49,608 nt of DNA from an uncultured Streptomyces sp. (GCF_947488945.1 NZ_CANLBS010000034.1:1-49608), one strand, 5' to 3'. Counted from the stretch's first letter, positions 25,388 through 34,452 are shown. Translations and numbers: made by a program. The notes: a model not told the origin generated them from the sequence alone.

Positions 25388-26083
25388 TCAGAGCGAGGCG
25401 AGGTAGTCCGGCAGCGCGACGGACGGGTCCAGGTCGTCGGAGGGGACCGGAGCCGCGTACGCCGGGGCAACCGGGACCACGCCGGACCAGTAAGGGAGCG
25501 CGAGGTCTTCGGCGTCGTCGTTGGGGCCGCCGGTCCTGATCTTGGCGGAGACCTCGCGGAGGTCCAGCCGGATCACCGCGGTGGCCGCCAGCTCCTTGGC
25601 GTTCGCGGGACGGGAGTCCTTCGAGCGCCCGTCCACGACCTGGTCCACGATGGCGTCCAGCGCCACCCGTCGCTCCTCGGGGTCCGTCACGTCCCGGGCG
25701 AGCCCGTGCACCACCACCGAGCGGTAGTTCATCGAGTGGTGGAAGGCGGACCGGGCGAGGACCAGTCCGTCGACATGGGTGACCGTGAGGCAGACCGGCA
25801 AGCCCGCCTGCTCCTCCTTCGCCGCCCGCAGCGGCCGGGAGCCCGTCGAGCCGTGGACGTAGAGCGTCGAGCCGATCCGGCCGTACAGCGTGGGGAGCAC
25901 CACCGGGGCTCCGTCCCGGACGAATCCCAGGTGGCACAGGAAGGCGGCGTCGAGGATCGAGTGCACCACCTCGGTGTCGTAGGACGCCCGGTCCTTGGAG
26001 CGGGTCGGGGCGGTGCGGTCGGTCGGCGGGTACGTGGCGGCCTCTCCGGGGCCCGCGGCGGCGGGGCTGAGGGTGTCGGACAT
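25388..26083 (-). CDS. Pyridoxamine 5'-phosphate oxidase-like flavin-binding protein
   Basis: This 231-residue split-beta-barrel protein of the PNPOx/NimA-like group has an N-terminal linker, then DAAFLCHLGFVRDGAPVVLP and YVHGSTGSRPLRA, followed by HSMNYRSVVVHGLARDV. The members bind FMN, F420 or haem. ATG 26083 has GGAG 7 bases upstream; ATG 26095 would lie inside the shared promoter. Divergent pairing with a MocR gene suggests it acts on vitamin B6 compounds or is induced by them. Confidence 0.87.
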   Translation of the reverse strand: MSDTLSPAAAGPGEAATYPPTDRTAPTRSKDRASYDTEVVHSILDAAFLCHLGFVRDGAPVVLPTLYGRIGSTLYVHGSTGSRPLRAAKEEQAGLPVCLTVTHVDGLVLARSAFHHSMNYRSVVVHGLARDVTDPEERRVALDAIVDQVVDGRSKDSRPANAKELAATAVIRLDLREVSAKIRTGGPNDDAEDLALPYWSGVVPVAPAYAAPVPSDDLDPSVALPDYLASL

Positions 26084-26118
26084 GGACAACTCCATTGCAT
26101 TAGTGCATAATATTGTTT
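26083..26118. promoter_or_regulatory. Overlapping divergent promoters of the PNPOx-like and mocR genes
   Basis: For the rightward gene, TGGACA (26083-26088) and TAATAT (26108-26113) lead straight to the GTG at 26119. For the leftward gene, TATTAT on the minus strand (26107-26112) is a good -10. Between them TGCA-TTAG-TGCA (26097-26108) is a symmetrical element well placed for MocR binding. Confidence 0.55.
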
Positions 26119-27450
26119 GTGCTAGGAGAGTATCGGATCGAAGGGCGGCGTGCATCCGACATCGCCGCGAGCATCGAGCGCGGGGTGGGGTCGGGCCGGC
26201 TCGTGCCGGGCCAAGGGCTGCCGCCGATGCGGGAGTTGGCGGACACGCTCGGGGTGAACCCCAACACCGTGGCCGCCGCCTACCGCACCCTGCGCGAGCG
26301 CGGGGTGATCGAGACCGCGGGGCGGCGCGGGAGCCGGGTGCGCCCGCGGCCCGCCACCACCGACCGTGGGTCGATCCGCGTCGAAGCGCCCCCGGGCGTA
26401 CGGGACGTGGGGGCCGGGAACCCCGACACGGCACTGCTGCCGGACCTGGCGCAGGCCGTCGCGCGAGCCGCCGCGGCCCACGCCGAACGGCCCGGTCTCT
26501 ACGGCGAGGAGCCGGTGGAGCCGCGCTTCGCCGCTCTCGCCCGCGCCGGACTGGACGCCGACGGGGTGCCCGGCGGGCCGGTGACCGTCACCTCCGGCGC
26601 GCTGGACGCCATCGACCGGGTGCTCTCCGCCCACCTCAGGCCCGGCGACCGGGTCGCCGTCGAGGATCCGGGCTGGGGCGGCCTGCTGGACCTCGTACCC
26701 GCCCTCGGGCTGCGGCCCTGGCCGGTGGCGGTGGACGACGAGGGGCCGGTGCCCGCCGAGGTGGAGCGGGCGCTGGAGGCCGGGGTCCGGGCCCTGATCG
26801 TCACCGACCGGGCGCAGAACCCGACCGGAGCGGCGGTCGGCGAGCGGCGGGCCGCCGTACTGCGGGCGCTGCTCGCCGGGCACCCCGACGTCCTGCTGAT
26901 CGAGGACGACCACGGGCACGCCATCGTCGACCTGCCGCTCCACCCGCTCGCCGGAACCACCCGGCACTGGGCCTTCGTCCGGTCCGTCGCCAAGGCGTAC
27001 GGGCCGGACCTGCGGGTCGCCGTCCTCACCGGCGACCCCGTGACGGTCGACCGGGTCGCCGGACGGCTGCGGCTGGGGCCCGGATGGGTCAGCAGGCTGC
27101 TCCAGCGGACCGTCGCCGAACTGTGGGCGACGGGAGCCGTGGACGTCGCCGCGGTCGCTGCCTCCTACGGCGAGCGGCGCGACGCCCTCGTCCGGGCGCT
27201 GCGGGAGCGGGGGACCGAGGCGCGCGGGCGCAGCGGGATGAACGTCTGGGTGCCCGTCAGCGACGAGACCGGCGCGGTCGCCGCGCTGCTGCACGCAGGC
27301 TGGGCGGTCGCACCGGGCGCCCGCTTCCGGCTGGAGGCGCCGCCCGGTGTGCGGATCACTGTCGCGCAGCTCGACGCCTTGGACATCGAGCCGCTGGCCG
27401 ACGCGGTGGCACGGGCCGCGGGGCCTGCGAAGCCGGTCAGCTACGGGTGA
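26119..27450 (+). CDS. MocR-type regulator (GntR HTH fused to aminotransferase fold)
   Basis: The protein has 443 residues. A GntR winged helix (about residues 12-75, LPPMRELADTLGVNPNTVAA) is followed by a type I aminotransferase-like domain. Its PLP lysine is in SVAKAYGPDLRVAVL, and DRAQNPTGA precedes it. MocR proteins such as PdxR sense pyridoxal phosphate and control vitamin B6 genes. GTG 26119 is chosen because the predicted -10 ends 5 bases before it. Only 35 bases separate the start from the divergent PNPOx-like gene, which is its probable target. Confidence 0.87.
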   Translation: MLGEYRIEGRRASDIAASIERGVGSGRLVPGQGLPPMRELADTLGVNPNTVAAAYRTLRERGVIETAGRRGSRVRPRPATTDRGSIRVEAPPGVRDVGAGNPDTALLPDLAQAVARAAAAHAERPGLYGEEPVEPRFAALARAGLDADGVPGGPVTVTSGALDAIDRVLSAHLRPGDRVAVEDPGWGGLLDLVPALGLRPWPVAVDDEGPVPAEVERALEAGVRALIVTDRAQNPTGAAVGERRAAVLRALLAGHPDVLLIEDDHGHAIVDLPLHPLAGTTRHWAFVRSVAKAYGPDLRVAVLTGDPVTVDRVAGRLRLGPGWVSRLLQRTVAELWATGAVDVAAVAASYGERRDALVRALRERGTEARGRSGMNVWVPVSDETGAVAALLHAGWAVAPGARFRLEAPPGVRITVAQLDALDIEPLADAVARAAGPAKPVSYG

Positions 27451-27478
27451 GGGGAGGACCTGTCACACGGGAGCGGGG

Positions 27479-27952
27479 TCAGGCCGCGCCGAACTGCTTG
27501 CGGAAGTCCCAGGAGACCGCAGCCTCCGGCGTCAGCCGGAGCCAGCCGTGCCGGCCGTCGTGCGGGAGCTCGTCGAGCCCGAAGTACTTGGACGCGAACA
27601 GCCGCTCCGGCAGGTCCAGTTCGCCGCCGTCGGGGCCGCCCGTGCGGGGCACCTCGCCGACGATCTCGACCGTGCCGGACAGCTCGATGCCGCGCAGCTC
27701 CGCGTACTCCGTACCGTCGTCCACCACTACCGCGACCCGCGGGTCGTTCAGCAACTGGGCCCAACGGCGGCTGCGCGTCAGGGAGTAGAGCCAGAGCGAG
27801 GCGCCGTCCCAGACGAACCACAGGGCGGCGACGTGCGGTCGGCCGTCCGCGCCGACCGTGGCCACCCGGCAGGTGCGCTGTTCGGTGAGGTACGCGTCGC
27901 GCTCGTCGTCGGTCATCATGATCCGGCGGCCCCGTCGTTGGGTGGCGGCCAT
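27479..27952 (-). CDS. PPOX-class flavin/F420 split-barrel protein
   Basis: This 157-residue second PNPOx-fold protein is much shorter than the one at 25388. It has MTDDERDAYL, then RTCRVATVGADGRPHVAALWF, then RRWAQLLNDPRVAVVVDDG, all typical of actinobacterial flavin/deazaflavin oxidoreductase (FDOR) members. The ATG at 27952 has GAGGGG about 6 bases upstream on the minus strand. It converges on mocR with a 28-base gap. Substrate and cofactor are not known. Confidence 0.85.
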   Translation of the reverse strand: MAATQRRGRRIMMTDDERDAYLTEQRTCRVATVGADGRPHVAALWFVWDGASLWLYSLTRSRRWAQLLNDPRVAVVVDDGTEYAELRGIELSGTVEIVGEVPRTGGPDGGELDLPERLFASKYFGLDELPHDGRHGWLRLTPEAAVSWDFRKQFGAA

Positions 27953-28189
27953 GGAACCCCCTCGTGTCGTCGGCAGGTCCTGCCGATCATCGGCCCCGCG
28001 ACCCGTGCGGGGCAATGGACGCGACCGTGCGGGACAGGAGCGGGCGCCCGCGGCAGGCTCCGCCGGGCTTCCGTACCGGCCCACGCCCCACCGGCCGCGA
28101 CGGCAGGGCGACACGGACCTCTCGGCCCGGGAGGCACGGAGTGGGGCCGACCGCCGCGCCCCGGCTGAGCGGTGCGCGTCGGGCGCGGG

Positions 28190-28729
28190 TCAGGCCAGGG
28201 TGATGGAGCCGCCCTCCACCGTGATCTTCTGCTCCGGCAGGGGCGCGGTCGCCGGGCCGCCGGTCCGGGCGCCGGTCGCGGCGTCGAACGTGGAGTTGTG
28301 GCAGGCACAGGTGATGGTGCCGGACGCCACCTTCGACACCAGGCAGCCCTGATGGGTGCAGGTGGCCGAGAACGCCTTGAACTCGCCGGCGGTGGGCTGG
28401 GTCACGACGACGCGCTGGTCCTTGAAGACCGTGCCGCCGCCCTCGGGGATCTCCGTGGTCCTGGCGAGGACGGTGCCGCCCCCGGTGTCCGAGCCCCCGG
28501 TGGAACCGGAGCCCTCGGCGGAGCCGTTCGTGCCGTCCGCCTCCCGGCCGTCGTCGGTGCCGCACGCGGTCAGTGCCACCGCCGCCCCCGCGGCGCCCAC
28601 CGCCGTGACGACCGCCCGGCGTCCGAGGACGCGGGGCGGTCGTGCCGGGCCGCCGACGGGCCTGCCGACGGCGTCCTCCGTCGCGTCCGTCGCGTCCGCC
28701 GCCGTGCGCGCGCCCGTGTCCGTGCTCAT
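28190..28729 (-). CDS. Rieske [2Fe-2S] Tat lipoprotein
   Basis: The protein has 179 residues. A twin-arginine signal (GRRAVV at 36-41) and lipobox LTAC (Cys56) indicate folded export and lipid anchoring outside the membrane. A Gly/Ser/Thr-rich spacer follows. The Rieske domain has CTHQGC (C124, H126, C129) and CACH (C141, C143, H144): C124, H126, C141 and H144 are the cluster ligands, and C129-C143 can form the disulfide of high-potential clusters. The ATG at 28729 has AAGGAG upstream. The partner in electron transfer is unknown. Confidence 0.9.
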   Translation of the reverse strand: MSTDTGARTAADATDATEDAVGRPVGGPARPPRVLGRRAVVTAVGAAGAAVALTACGTDDGREADGTNGSAEGSGSTGGSDTGGGTVLARTTEIPEGGGTVFKDQRVVVTQPTAGEFKAFSATCTHQGCLVSKVASGTITCACHNSTFDAATGARTGGPATAPLPEQKITVEGGSITLA

Positions 28730-28755
28730 GTCCTGTGCTCCTTCGCCGATGCTGG

Positions 28756-28789
28756 GTCCGGAACCGGGAAACGTCCGGAACCGGGAAAC
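28756..28789. repeat. 17-bp tandem direct repeat
   Basis: GTCCGGAACCGGGAAAC occurs twice head to tail, followed by a degenerate third unit (GTACGGACCCGG). It lies in the presumed promoter region of the Rieske gene. Confidence 0.75.
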
Positions 28790-28816
28790 GTACGGACCCG
28801 GCGAACCGTTCCGGAT

Positions 28817-28860
28817 GCGGGCGGCGGGCGGCGGGCGGCGGGCGGCGGGCGGCGGGCGGC
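28817..28860. repeat. Six tandem heptamers GCGGGCG
   Basis: GCGGGCG is repeated six times without interruption, giving many GGG runs at 7-base intervals on the plus strand; this could form a G-quadruplex. Confidence 0.8.
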
Positions 28861-28872
28861 GAGCACGACGGA

Positions 28873-28904
28873 ACGGCCCGGCCCCCGCGCGGGGACCGGG
28901 CCGT
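28873..28904 (-). terminator. Terminator of the CocE/NonD hydrolase gene
   Basis: ACGGCCCGG and CCGGGCCGT are the outer arms, with a CCCCGCGCGGGG core between. It lies about 40 bases past the hydrolase stop on the minus strand. Confidence 0.75.
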
Positions 28905-28944
28905 CGCGCCGGCGGACGGCCGGGCGGCGCGTGACCGACCGGAC

Positions 28945-31044
28945 TCAGAGGTGGTCGCGGTCCACGTCGATCTGCCAGTTCCTGCTGAACACCCGCTCCT
29001 CGCCCTCGTAGGCGTCGAGCGTGGCGTGCACGTGGAACTGCTTCTCGTCGGACGACAGCACGGTGGAGGTCTCGGTACGCGTGTCCCAGCCGTCCCGCCC
29101 GAACCGCATCGTCCACGACGAACGCCCGCGCACCGAGGTGAAGTCGTCCGCGACCCAGTCGTACCGCTCGACGGCCCGGCGCCCCACGTCGAGACCGGCG
29201 TCCTCGTAGTGCACCGTCCCGCTGTCCTTGACGATGTCCAGCGCGGACGTGTAGTCGACCAGATTCCTGGAGACCGTCCAGTCCTGTTCCGGCAGCACCT
29301 TCTGCGTGGTGGCCAGCGGCTCCACGGCCTCCGGCGGGCCGAACGGGTCGCGTTCAGCGGGCCCGTCCGCCGAACGGATCGGCAGCGTCAGCGAACTGGT
29401 GCCCGGCCGCACGCTCAGCAGCACCGGCTCCGGCGGCGGCCAGGCCAGCGGCCAGTACGACGTGGACAGCGACAGCCGGATCCGGTGCCCCGGAGGGAAC
29501 GCCTGCGCCGTCCCGTTGAGGTGCACCGTCGCCCGGTAGCGGCGTCCCGGCACCAGGAGTTCGGGCTCGTCGGCGCCCGACCGGTGGGTGAGGTTGAGCA
29601 GCCCGTACGTCACCCGCGTCGTCGCCCCGCCCGGAGCGACGTCGGACAGGCGCGCCGCGACCATGGCCACCGGCCGGTCGACCGAGAAGTCCAGCCGCAC
29701 CGACGGGGACCCCAGCATCTCGGTGCGCTCGGTGAGCACCGGGCTCTCGAAGACGAGCGAACCGCCGTCCTCCTCCCGCTGGTCGTAGGGCAGGTCCGGG
29801 GGAGCGTTGTACGACGCCCACTTGCCCGCGTACTGACCCACCGACAGGGGGGAGCGGACCGTCAGCTCCTCGAAGTCCTCCGGATCCGGACCGCCCTCGG
29901 CCACCGGCACCTCGCCGGGGCCCGGCTCCTCGGAGTCGTCGTCCTCGTAGGGGACCCGGTCGGTGTCGTCGGGTGTGCCGATGGTGTGCGCGTACAGCGG
30001 GCTGGTGACCTCCCGCACGTGCGGTGACGGCCAGGACGGCTCGGCGATCCAGCGGCCCGGCCGCTCCTCGTAGGAGGTGGACGGCGGGACGCTCTCCTGC
30101 ATCCAGGTGCGGAGCATCGGCTCGTCCATCACGCCGTTGTCCACGTCCTTGAGCCAGTGGTCCCACCAGCGCACCAGCTCCTGGAGGTAGCCGATGGCGG
30201 GGCCGGGCTCGCCGAGGTGCGGCAGCTTGTGCGACCAGGGGCCGATCAGCCCCTTGCGCTCCACCGTGGCGTGCCGCAGCAGCCGCGTCACGGCGTTGGA
30301 GTAGCCGTCCGCCCAGCCGCTGGAGGCGAGCACCGGCACCTGGAGCGCCGTGTAGTCCTCGCAGACCGAGGCGTGCCGCCAGTAGGCGTCGCGCCGTTGG
30401 TGGCGCAGCCACTCCACCACCCACGGGCCGCTGCCGGACAGCCGCTCGTGCCACATCTCGCGCCACCGGTCGCCCACCAGCGCGGGGTCCGGCGGGCAGG
30501 TCGCGTAGGCGAACATGGTGCCCGCCTCGGCCAGGTTGTCGGAGAGCATGCACCCGCCCATGTAGTGCATGTCGTCGTCGTAGCGGTCGTCGGTGAACGA
30601 GGCGATGGCGATGGCCCGGAGGCTCGGCGGCCGGCGGGCCGCCACCTGCAGCGCGGCGAACGCGCCCCAGGAGATGCCCATCATGCCGGTCCGCCCGTCG
30701 CACCAGGGCTGGGCGGCGATCCAGGCGAGGACCTCCTCGCTGTCCCGCTGCTCCCGCTCCAGGTACTCGTCCGCCAGGAGGCCCTCGGACTCGCCGGTGC
30801 CGCGGGTGTCGACCCGTACGCAGGCGTAACCGTGTCCGGCGAGGTACGGGTGGTGCATCGAGTCCCGCACCGAACTCAGGTCACGCTTCCGGTACGGGAT
30901 GGACTCCAGTACGGCGGGGACCGGATCGGTGTCCGAGGACGTCGGGCGCCAGATCTTCGCCGAGAGCCGGACCCCGTCGGACATCGGGATCCAGACGTGC
31001 TGATCCTCCTCGATCGGGTGGGGCAGGTCGGTCACGTACCGCAT
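28945..31044 (-). CDS. CocE/NonD-family hydrolase (peptidase S15-like)
   Basis: The protein has 699 residues. An alpha/beta-hydrolase domain carries the nucleophile in GISWGAF (S125), with CVRVDTRGTGESEG before it. The C-terminal part is a jelly-roll typical of the X-Pro dipeptidyl-peptidase/cocaine-esterase family. There is no signal peptide, so it acts inside the cell. The start is ATG 31044, with an AAGG-type site upstream. It follows the ATP-grasp gene with an 81-base gap on the same strand and is probably co-transcribed. It may hydrolyse the amide or ester that the ligase makes, or a related one. Confidence 0.9.
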   Translation of the reverse strand: MRYVTDLPHPIEEDQHVWIPMSDGVRLSAKIWRPTSSDTDPVPAVLESIPYRKRDLSSVRDSMHHPYLAGHGYACVRVDTRGTGESEGLLADEYLEREQRDSEEVLAWIAAQPWCDGRTGMMGISWGAFAALQVAARRPPSLRAIAIASFTDDRYDDDMHYMGGCMLSDNLAEAGTMFAYATCPPDPALVGDRWREMWHERLSGSGPWVVEWLRHQRRDAYWRHASVCEDYTALQVPVLASSGWADGYSNAVTRLLRHATVERKGLIGPWSHKLPHLGEPGPAIGYLQELVRWWDHWLKDVDNGVMDEPMLRTWMQESVPPSTSYEERPGRWIAEPSWPSPHVREVTSPLYAHTIGTPDDTDRVPYEDDDSEEPGPGEVPVAEGGPDPEDFEELTVRSPLSVGQYAGKWASYNAPPDLPYDQREEDGGSLVFESPVLTERTEMLGSPSVRLDFSVDRPVAMVAARLSDVAPGGATTRVTYGLLNLTHRSGADEPELLVPGRRYRATVHLNGTAQAFPPGHRIRLSLSTSYWPLAWPPPEPVLLSVRPGTSSLTLPIRSADGPAERDPFGPPEAVEPLATTQKVLPEQDWTVSRNLVDYTSALDIVKDSGTVHYEDAGLDVGRRAVERYDWVADDFTSVRGRSSWTMRFGRDGWDTRTETSTVLSSDEKQFHVHATLDAYEGEERVFSRNWQIDVDRDHL

Positions 31045-31125
31045 AAACGGACATTCCGCCTTTCGGTTCGGGGGTGTTCGTGCGCGGCCGGCCGTTGGGG
31101 GCCGGCGGTCGGGTGCGCGCCGGGC

Positions 31126-32430
31126 TCAGTGCGCGGAGCTGTCGGCCTCCGGCTCGTCGAACTCGAAGCGCATGGCCTCCACGCACCGGTCGTACTTGTC
31201 CTGCATCGCCTCCTCGCTGTCGGCGCCGACGAAGAGGTGGGCCAGTTCGAAGCTGTAGCTGTCCTGGCCTTCCATGTCGGACAGCCGTTGGCCCTGTTCC
31301 GGAATCACATGGATTTTCACGCCGGGAATGGACTCTTCGATCCGCGCGATTTCCTCGCCGCTCGGCACCCGCCGGGCGATCCCGTCGGTGAACCGGCGGT
31401 AGTACCACTTGGCGCCCAGTTCGTAATTACCGGCGCCCTGGTTGACGCGGGGGTTCTTCCCGAGCGCGAGGCTGATCATCCGGTGGTGGTTGGGAACGCC
31501 GTCCACATGCTCGAACATCTCGGCGTGCGACTGGGAATGGCGCGGATTGATCTCCAGCAGTCCGATCTTTCCGGTCGCCGGCTCGTGGAAGTACTCGATG
31601 CTGAACGTGGCGTTGTCGAGCCCGATGCGGCGGATGACGCGCACGGAGATGTCCTTGATGCGTTCCACGGTCTCCGGCGTCAGACTCGCCGGATACTGGT
31701 GGCGCAGGAAACACGCGCTGTCGGGATAGGTGTGCGAGTCGAGCACACCGTAGACGACGACCTCGCCCTCGTGCACGAAACCCTCGACGGCGACCTGGTC
31801 GCCGGTGAGCGCCTCCTCGGCGAGACACGCCTGACCGCCCGCCTCGGCGATCTCCGGTGGCAGGTCGAGCCGGTCCATGATGTCCTCGAACGGCCGCCCG
31901 ATCCTGGATATACCGGCACGAATGTTGTCGACCGCCTCGCGGAACTCCTCCTCGTTCTCCACCCCGTAGGCGAGTTCGGAGGAGAAGGACTTCACCGGCT
32001 TCAGCCACATCGGGAAGCGCATGCCCTCCGGAACCCGGGGCTCGCCCTCCAGATCGACCAGGCCGAACGCCGGGTGCTCGTCGATCACTTCACGCTGTTC
32101 GAGACGGCTCCAGTACTTGTGCTCGCACTTGACGATGGATTCCAGGCTGGTTCCCCGCAGGCCGTATTCCTCGTTCAGTACCGGGACCAGCGTGCTGACC
32201 GGGAAATCCCAGTAGCCGACGATCGCGTCTATCTTCCCGTCGAAGGAATCGAGTTCCTTGCGGGCCTTGCGCAGCAGTTCGGGGATGTCCGGCTCGCCGT
32301 GCTGAAGTTCCTCGATCGTCAGCAGCGGGTGATAGGCGTACTCCTCCGCGTGCGGGACGCGGAGGAGGGTATCGAGATTTCCCTCGTCCATGCCGACGAC
32401 GAAGATATTGGTCTTGTTCTCATGGCTCAT
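31126..32430 (-). CDS. ATP-grasp ligase of unknown substrate
   Basis: This 434-residue ATP-grasp protein has a probable nucleotide-binding lysine in PMWLKPVKS (K144) and a metal site in SIEYF (E279) and LLEINPRHSQ (E293, N295). These would support an acyl-phosphate intermediate and amide (peptide-like) bond formation. The sequence is hydrophilic with no export signal. Codon choice is somewhat less GC-biased than in the neighbours. ATG 32430 starts MSHENKTNIFVVG; the ribosome site is weak. The downstream CocE hydrolase suggests a paired pathway. Confidence 0.85.
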   Translation of the reverse strand: MSHENKTNIFVVGMDEGNLDTLLRVPHAEEYAYHPLLTIEELQHGEPDIPELLRKARKELDSFDGKIDAIVGYWDFPVSTLVPVLNEEYGLRGTSLESIVKCEHKYWSRLEQREVIDEHPAFGLVDLEGEPRVPEGMRFPMWLKPVKSFSSELAYGVENEEEFREAVDNIRAGISRIGRPFEDIMDRLDLPPEIAEAGGQACLAEEALTGDQVAVEGFVHEGEVVVYGVLDSHTYPDSACFLRHQYPASLTPETVERIKDISVRVIRRIGLDNATFSIEYFHEPATGKIGLLEINPRHSQSHAEMFEHVDGVPNHHRMISLALGKNPRVNQGAGNYELGAKWYYRRFTDGIARRVPSGEEIARIEESIPGVKIHVIPEQGQRLSDMEGQDSYSFELAHLFVGADSEEAMQDKYDRCVEAMRFEFDEPEADSSAH

Positions 32431-32572
32431 GGATCGGCCCGTCGGATCGGTGCCCGCGCTCTGCGGGCTCGTTCGCCGCAGGTACCCGGCGCCCGTGGAC
32501 GCAAACGGAACGGGTGGTGCCGCATGGCGCGGGCGGGGCAGTAGCGGCTCCATTCCGGGGGACACTTCTGGC

Positions 32573-33493
32573 ATGCTCGAATTGCTCGTCATCGGCGAAT
32601 GCGTCGCCGACATCGTCCGGCGGCCGGACGAGGCCGACCGGGTGCACCCCGGCGGCAGCCCGGCCAACGTCGCCCACGGACTGGCCCGGTTGGGGAGACC
32701 GGTCACCCTGCACACCCAGCTGGGGGCCGACGAGGAGGGTCGGCTGATCACCGCGCACCTCGCCTCGGCCGGGGTGGCGGTGCGCACGGACGGTTCGCCG
32801 GGCCCGACCCCCAAAGCGGTGGTGACCCTCGACGCCGGGGGCCGCGCCACGTACGACTTCGACATCCACTGGACCCTCGCCCCGGTCCCGGACGGCACCG
32901 CGCCGGACCATGTCCACACCGGCTCGCTCGCGGCGGTGATGGCTCCCGGCGCGGACACCGTGCTCGCGCGGGTGGCGTCGCTGCGGGCCTCGGCCACCGT
33001 CTCGTACGACCCGAACGTGCGGCCGGAACTGATGGGCGACCACGCCGGGGCGGTCCGGCGCGTCGAGGAGTGCGTCGCGCTCGCCGACGTGGTCAAGGCG
33101 AGCGACGAGGACCTCGGGTGGCTCTACCCGGACCGGACGCCCGACGAGGTGGCTCGGGGCTGGCTGGAGTCGGACGGCCCCGCCCTGGTGCTGGTCACCC
33201 GGGGCGGGGAGGGGGCGTACGCCGTGACGCGGCGGGCCGGTGCCCGGATCGGCGCCTTTCCGGCGCGGGTGGTCGACACGGTGGGCGCGGGGGACGCCTT
33301 CATGGCCGGCGCCCTGCACGCGCTGGCCGCGCGCGGACTGCTCGGGCCCGACGGGCGGGCGGGGCTCCGGGCGATCGGCGAACCGGCGCTGACCGACGTC
33401 CTGCGGCACGGGGCGGCCGCCGCGTCCGTCGCCGTGGGCCGGGCGGGCGCCGACCCGCCGGACAACGCGGAGTTGCGGGCGGCGCTGGGCTGA
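32573..33493 (+). CDS. PfkB-family carbohydrate kinase
   Basis: This 306-residue sugar kinase has HPGGSPANVAHGLARLGRPV near the N-terminus (PfkB signature 1) and VDTVGAGDAFMAGALHAL near the C-terminus (signature 2), with catalytic D241 in GAGD. It probably phosphorylates fructose, ribose or a related sugar or nucleoside; the specificity cannot be read from sequence. ATG 32573 has GGGGGA about 10 bases upstream. It is divergent from the ATP-grasp gene and is followed by a strong terminator. Confidence 0.9.
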   Translation: MLELLVIGECVADIVRRPDEADRVHPGGSPANVAHGLARLGRPVTLHTQLGADEEGRLITAHLASAGVAVRTDGSPGPTPKAVVTLDAGGRATYDFDIHWTLAPVPDGTAPDHVHTGSLAAVMAPGADTVLARVASLRASATVSYDPNVRPELMGDHAGAVRRVEECVALADVVKASDEDLGWLYPDRTPDEVARGWLESDGPALVLVTRGGEGAYAVTRRAGARIGAFPARVVDTVGAGDAFMAGALHALAARGLLGPDGRAGLRAIGEPALTDVLRHGAAAASVAVGRAGADPPDNAELRAALG

Positions 33494-33501
33494 CACCCGA
33501 C

Positions 33502-33535
33502 GGGCCCGCGCACGGTGAACGCCGTGCGCGGGCCC
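33502..33535. terminator. Terminator between pfkB-type and SGNH genes
   Basis: GGGCCCGCGCACGG and CCGTGCGCGGGCCC form a perfect 14-bp stem with a 6-base loop between convergent genes. Confidence 0.88.
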
Positions 33536-33573
33536 GGGTGTGGGGCGAGACTCCCCGAGGTGTGGCGCGCCGG

Positions 33574-34452
33574 TCAGTCCACCGAGGCGAGCACCGCGTC
33601 CGCCATCGCGCGCTCACCGGTCGCGTTGGGGTGGAACGGCGCGGCGCCCGAGGCGATCAGCGGTTCCATCCAGCGGGTGCCGGACGGCTTGCAGATGTCG
33701 TGCCCGACCGACTTGGTGTAGGTGTCCACGTAGGTCGCGCCACGGTCCGCGGCCTGCTTCGCGATCACGGAGTTGAGGCGCTTGTGGATGTCCCGCAGCC
33801 AGGGGGCGTCCTTCTTGGCGATCGACACCACGGACGGGCAGTTGGTGCCGTCGTCGGGCATGATCGCGGGGTATCCGGTGACCAGGATGCGGGCCTGCGG
33901 GGCGCGGGCCCGGATGCCGTCCACCGCCGCCGCGATCTTCGGCGCGGCGTTGTCGATCGTACGGGCGAGGGTGTCGGTGCCCGTCCAGGTGTAGGTCGTT
34001 CGGCACGGTGACCCGGACGGGTTCAGCAGGCCGAGGGCCACGCAGCGGACGATGATGTCGGCGAACCCCACGTCGTTGCCGCCGATGGTGAGGGTGACCA
34101 GGTCGGTGTCGGCGCTCAGCGCGTCGTACTGCGGCGGCGCGGAGGCGTTCTGGCTGGTCGTCAGGTGCACCGTGGTGGCGCCCCCGCACGTCACGTCACG
34201 CACGGCGGCCGGGGCGAGCGCCGCCGACACCAGGGACGGGTAGTTGCGGCTGGAGCGGGTGCAGGCGGTGTCGACCTGGTCGGGCACACCCGCCGCGGAC
34301 GCGTACGAGTCGCCCAGGGCGACGTACCGCGCGACGCCGGAATCGGCCGCGACCGCCGGCGACCCGGCGAATCCCGCGGTGGCGACGAGTGCCGCGGTGG
34401 CGGAGGCGGTGGCGAGGGTGCGGGTGCGGCGGCTCGACAGGGATAAGCGCAT
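33574..34452 (-). CDS. Secreted SGNH/GDSL esterase
   Basis: The protein has 292 residues. A signal peptide (RRTRTLATASATAALVATAG, cleavage near residues 35-36 after AVA) precedes an SGNH hydrolase with block I ALGDSYASA (S49), block III GGNDVGF, and C-terminal His274 in FHPNATG. Cysteines are consistent with disulfides outside the cell. It resembles the Streptomyces lipase/esterase group that includes S. rimosus lipase. The ATG at 34452 has GAGAGG upstream on the minus strand. It hydrolyses short or medium acyl esters; the natural substrate is unknown. Confidence 0.92.
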   Translation of the reverse strand: MRLSLSSRRTRTLATASATAALVATAGFAGSPAVAADSGVARYVALGDSYASAAGVPDQVDTACTRSSRNYPSLVSAALAPAAVRDVTCGGATTVHLTTSQNASAPPQYDALSADTDLVTLTIGGNDVGFADIIVRCVALGLLNPSGSPCRTTYTWTGTDTLARTIDNAAPKIAAAVDGIRARAPQARILVTGYPAIMPDDGTNCPSVVSIAKKDAPWLRDIHKRLNSVIAKQAADRGATYVDTYTKSVGHDICKPSGTRWMEPLIASGAAPFHPNATGERAMADAVLASVD

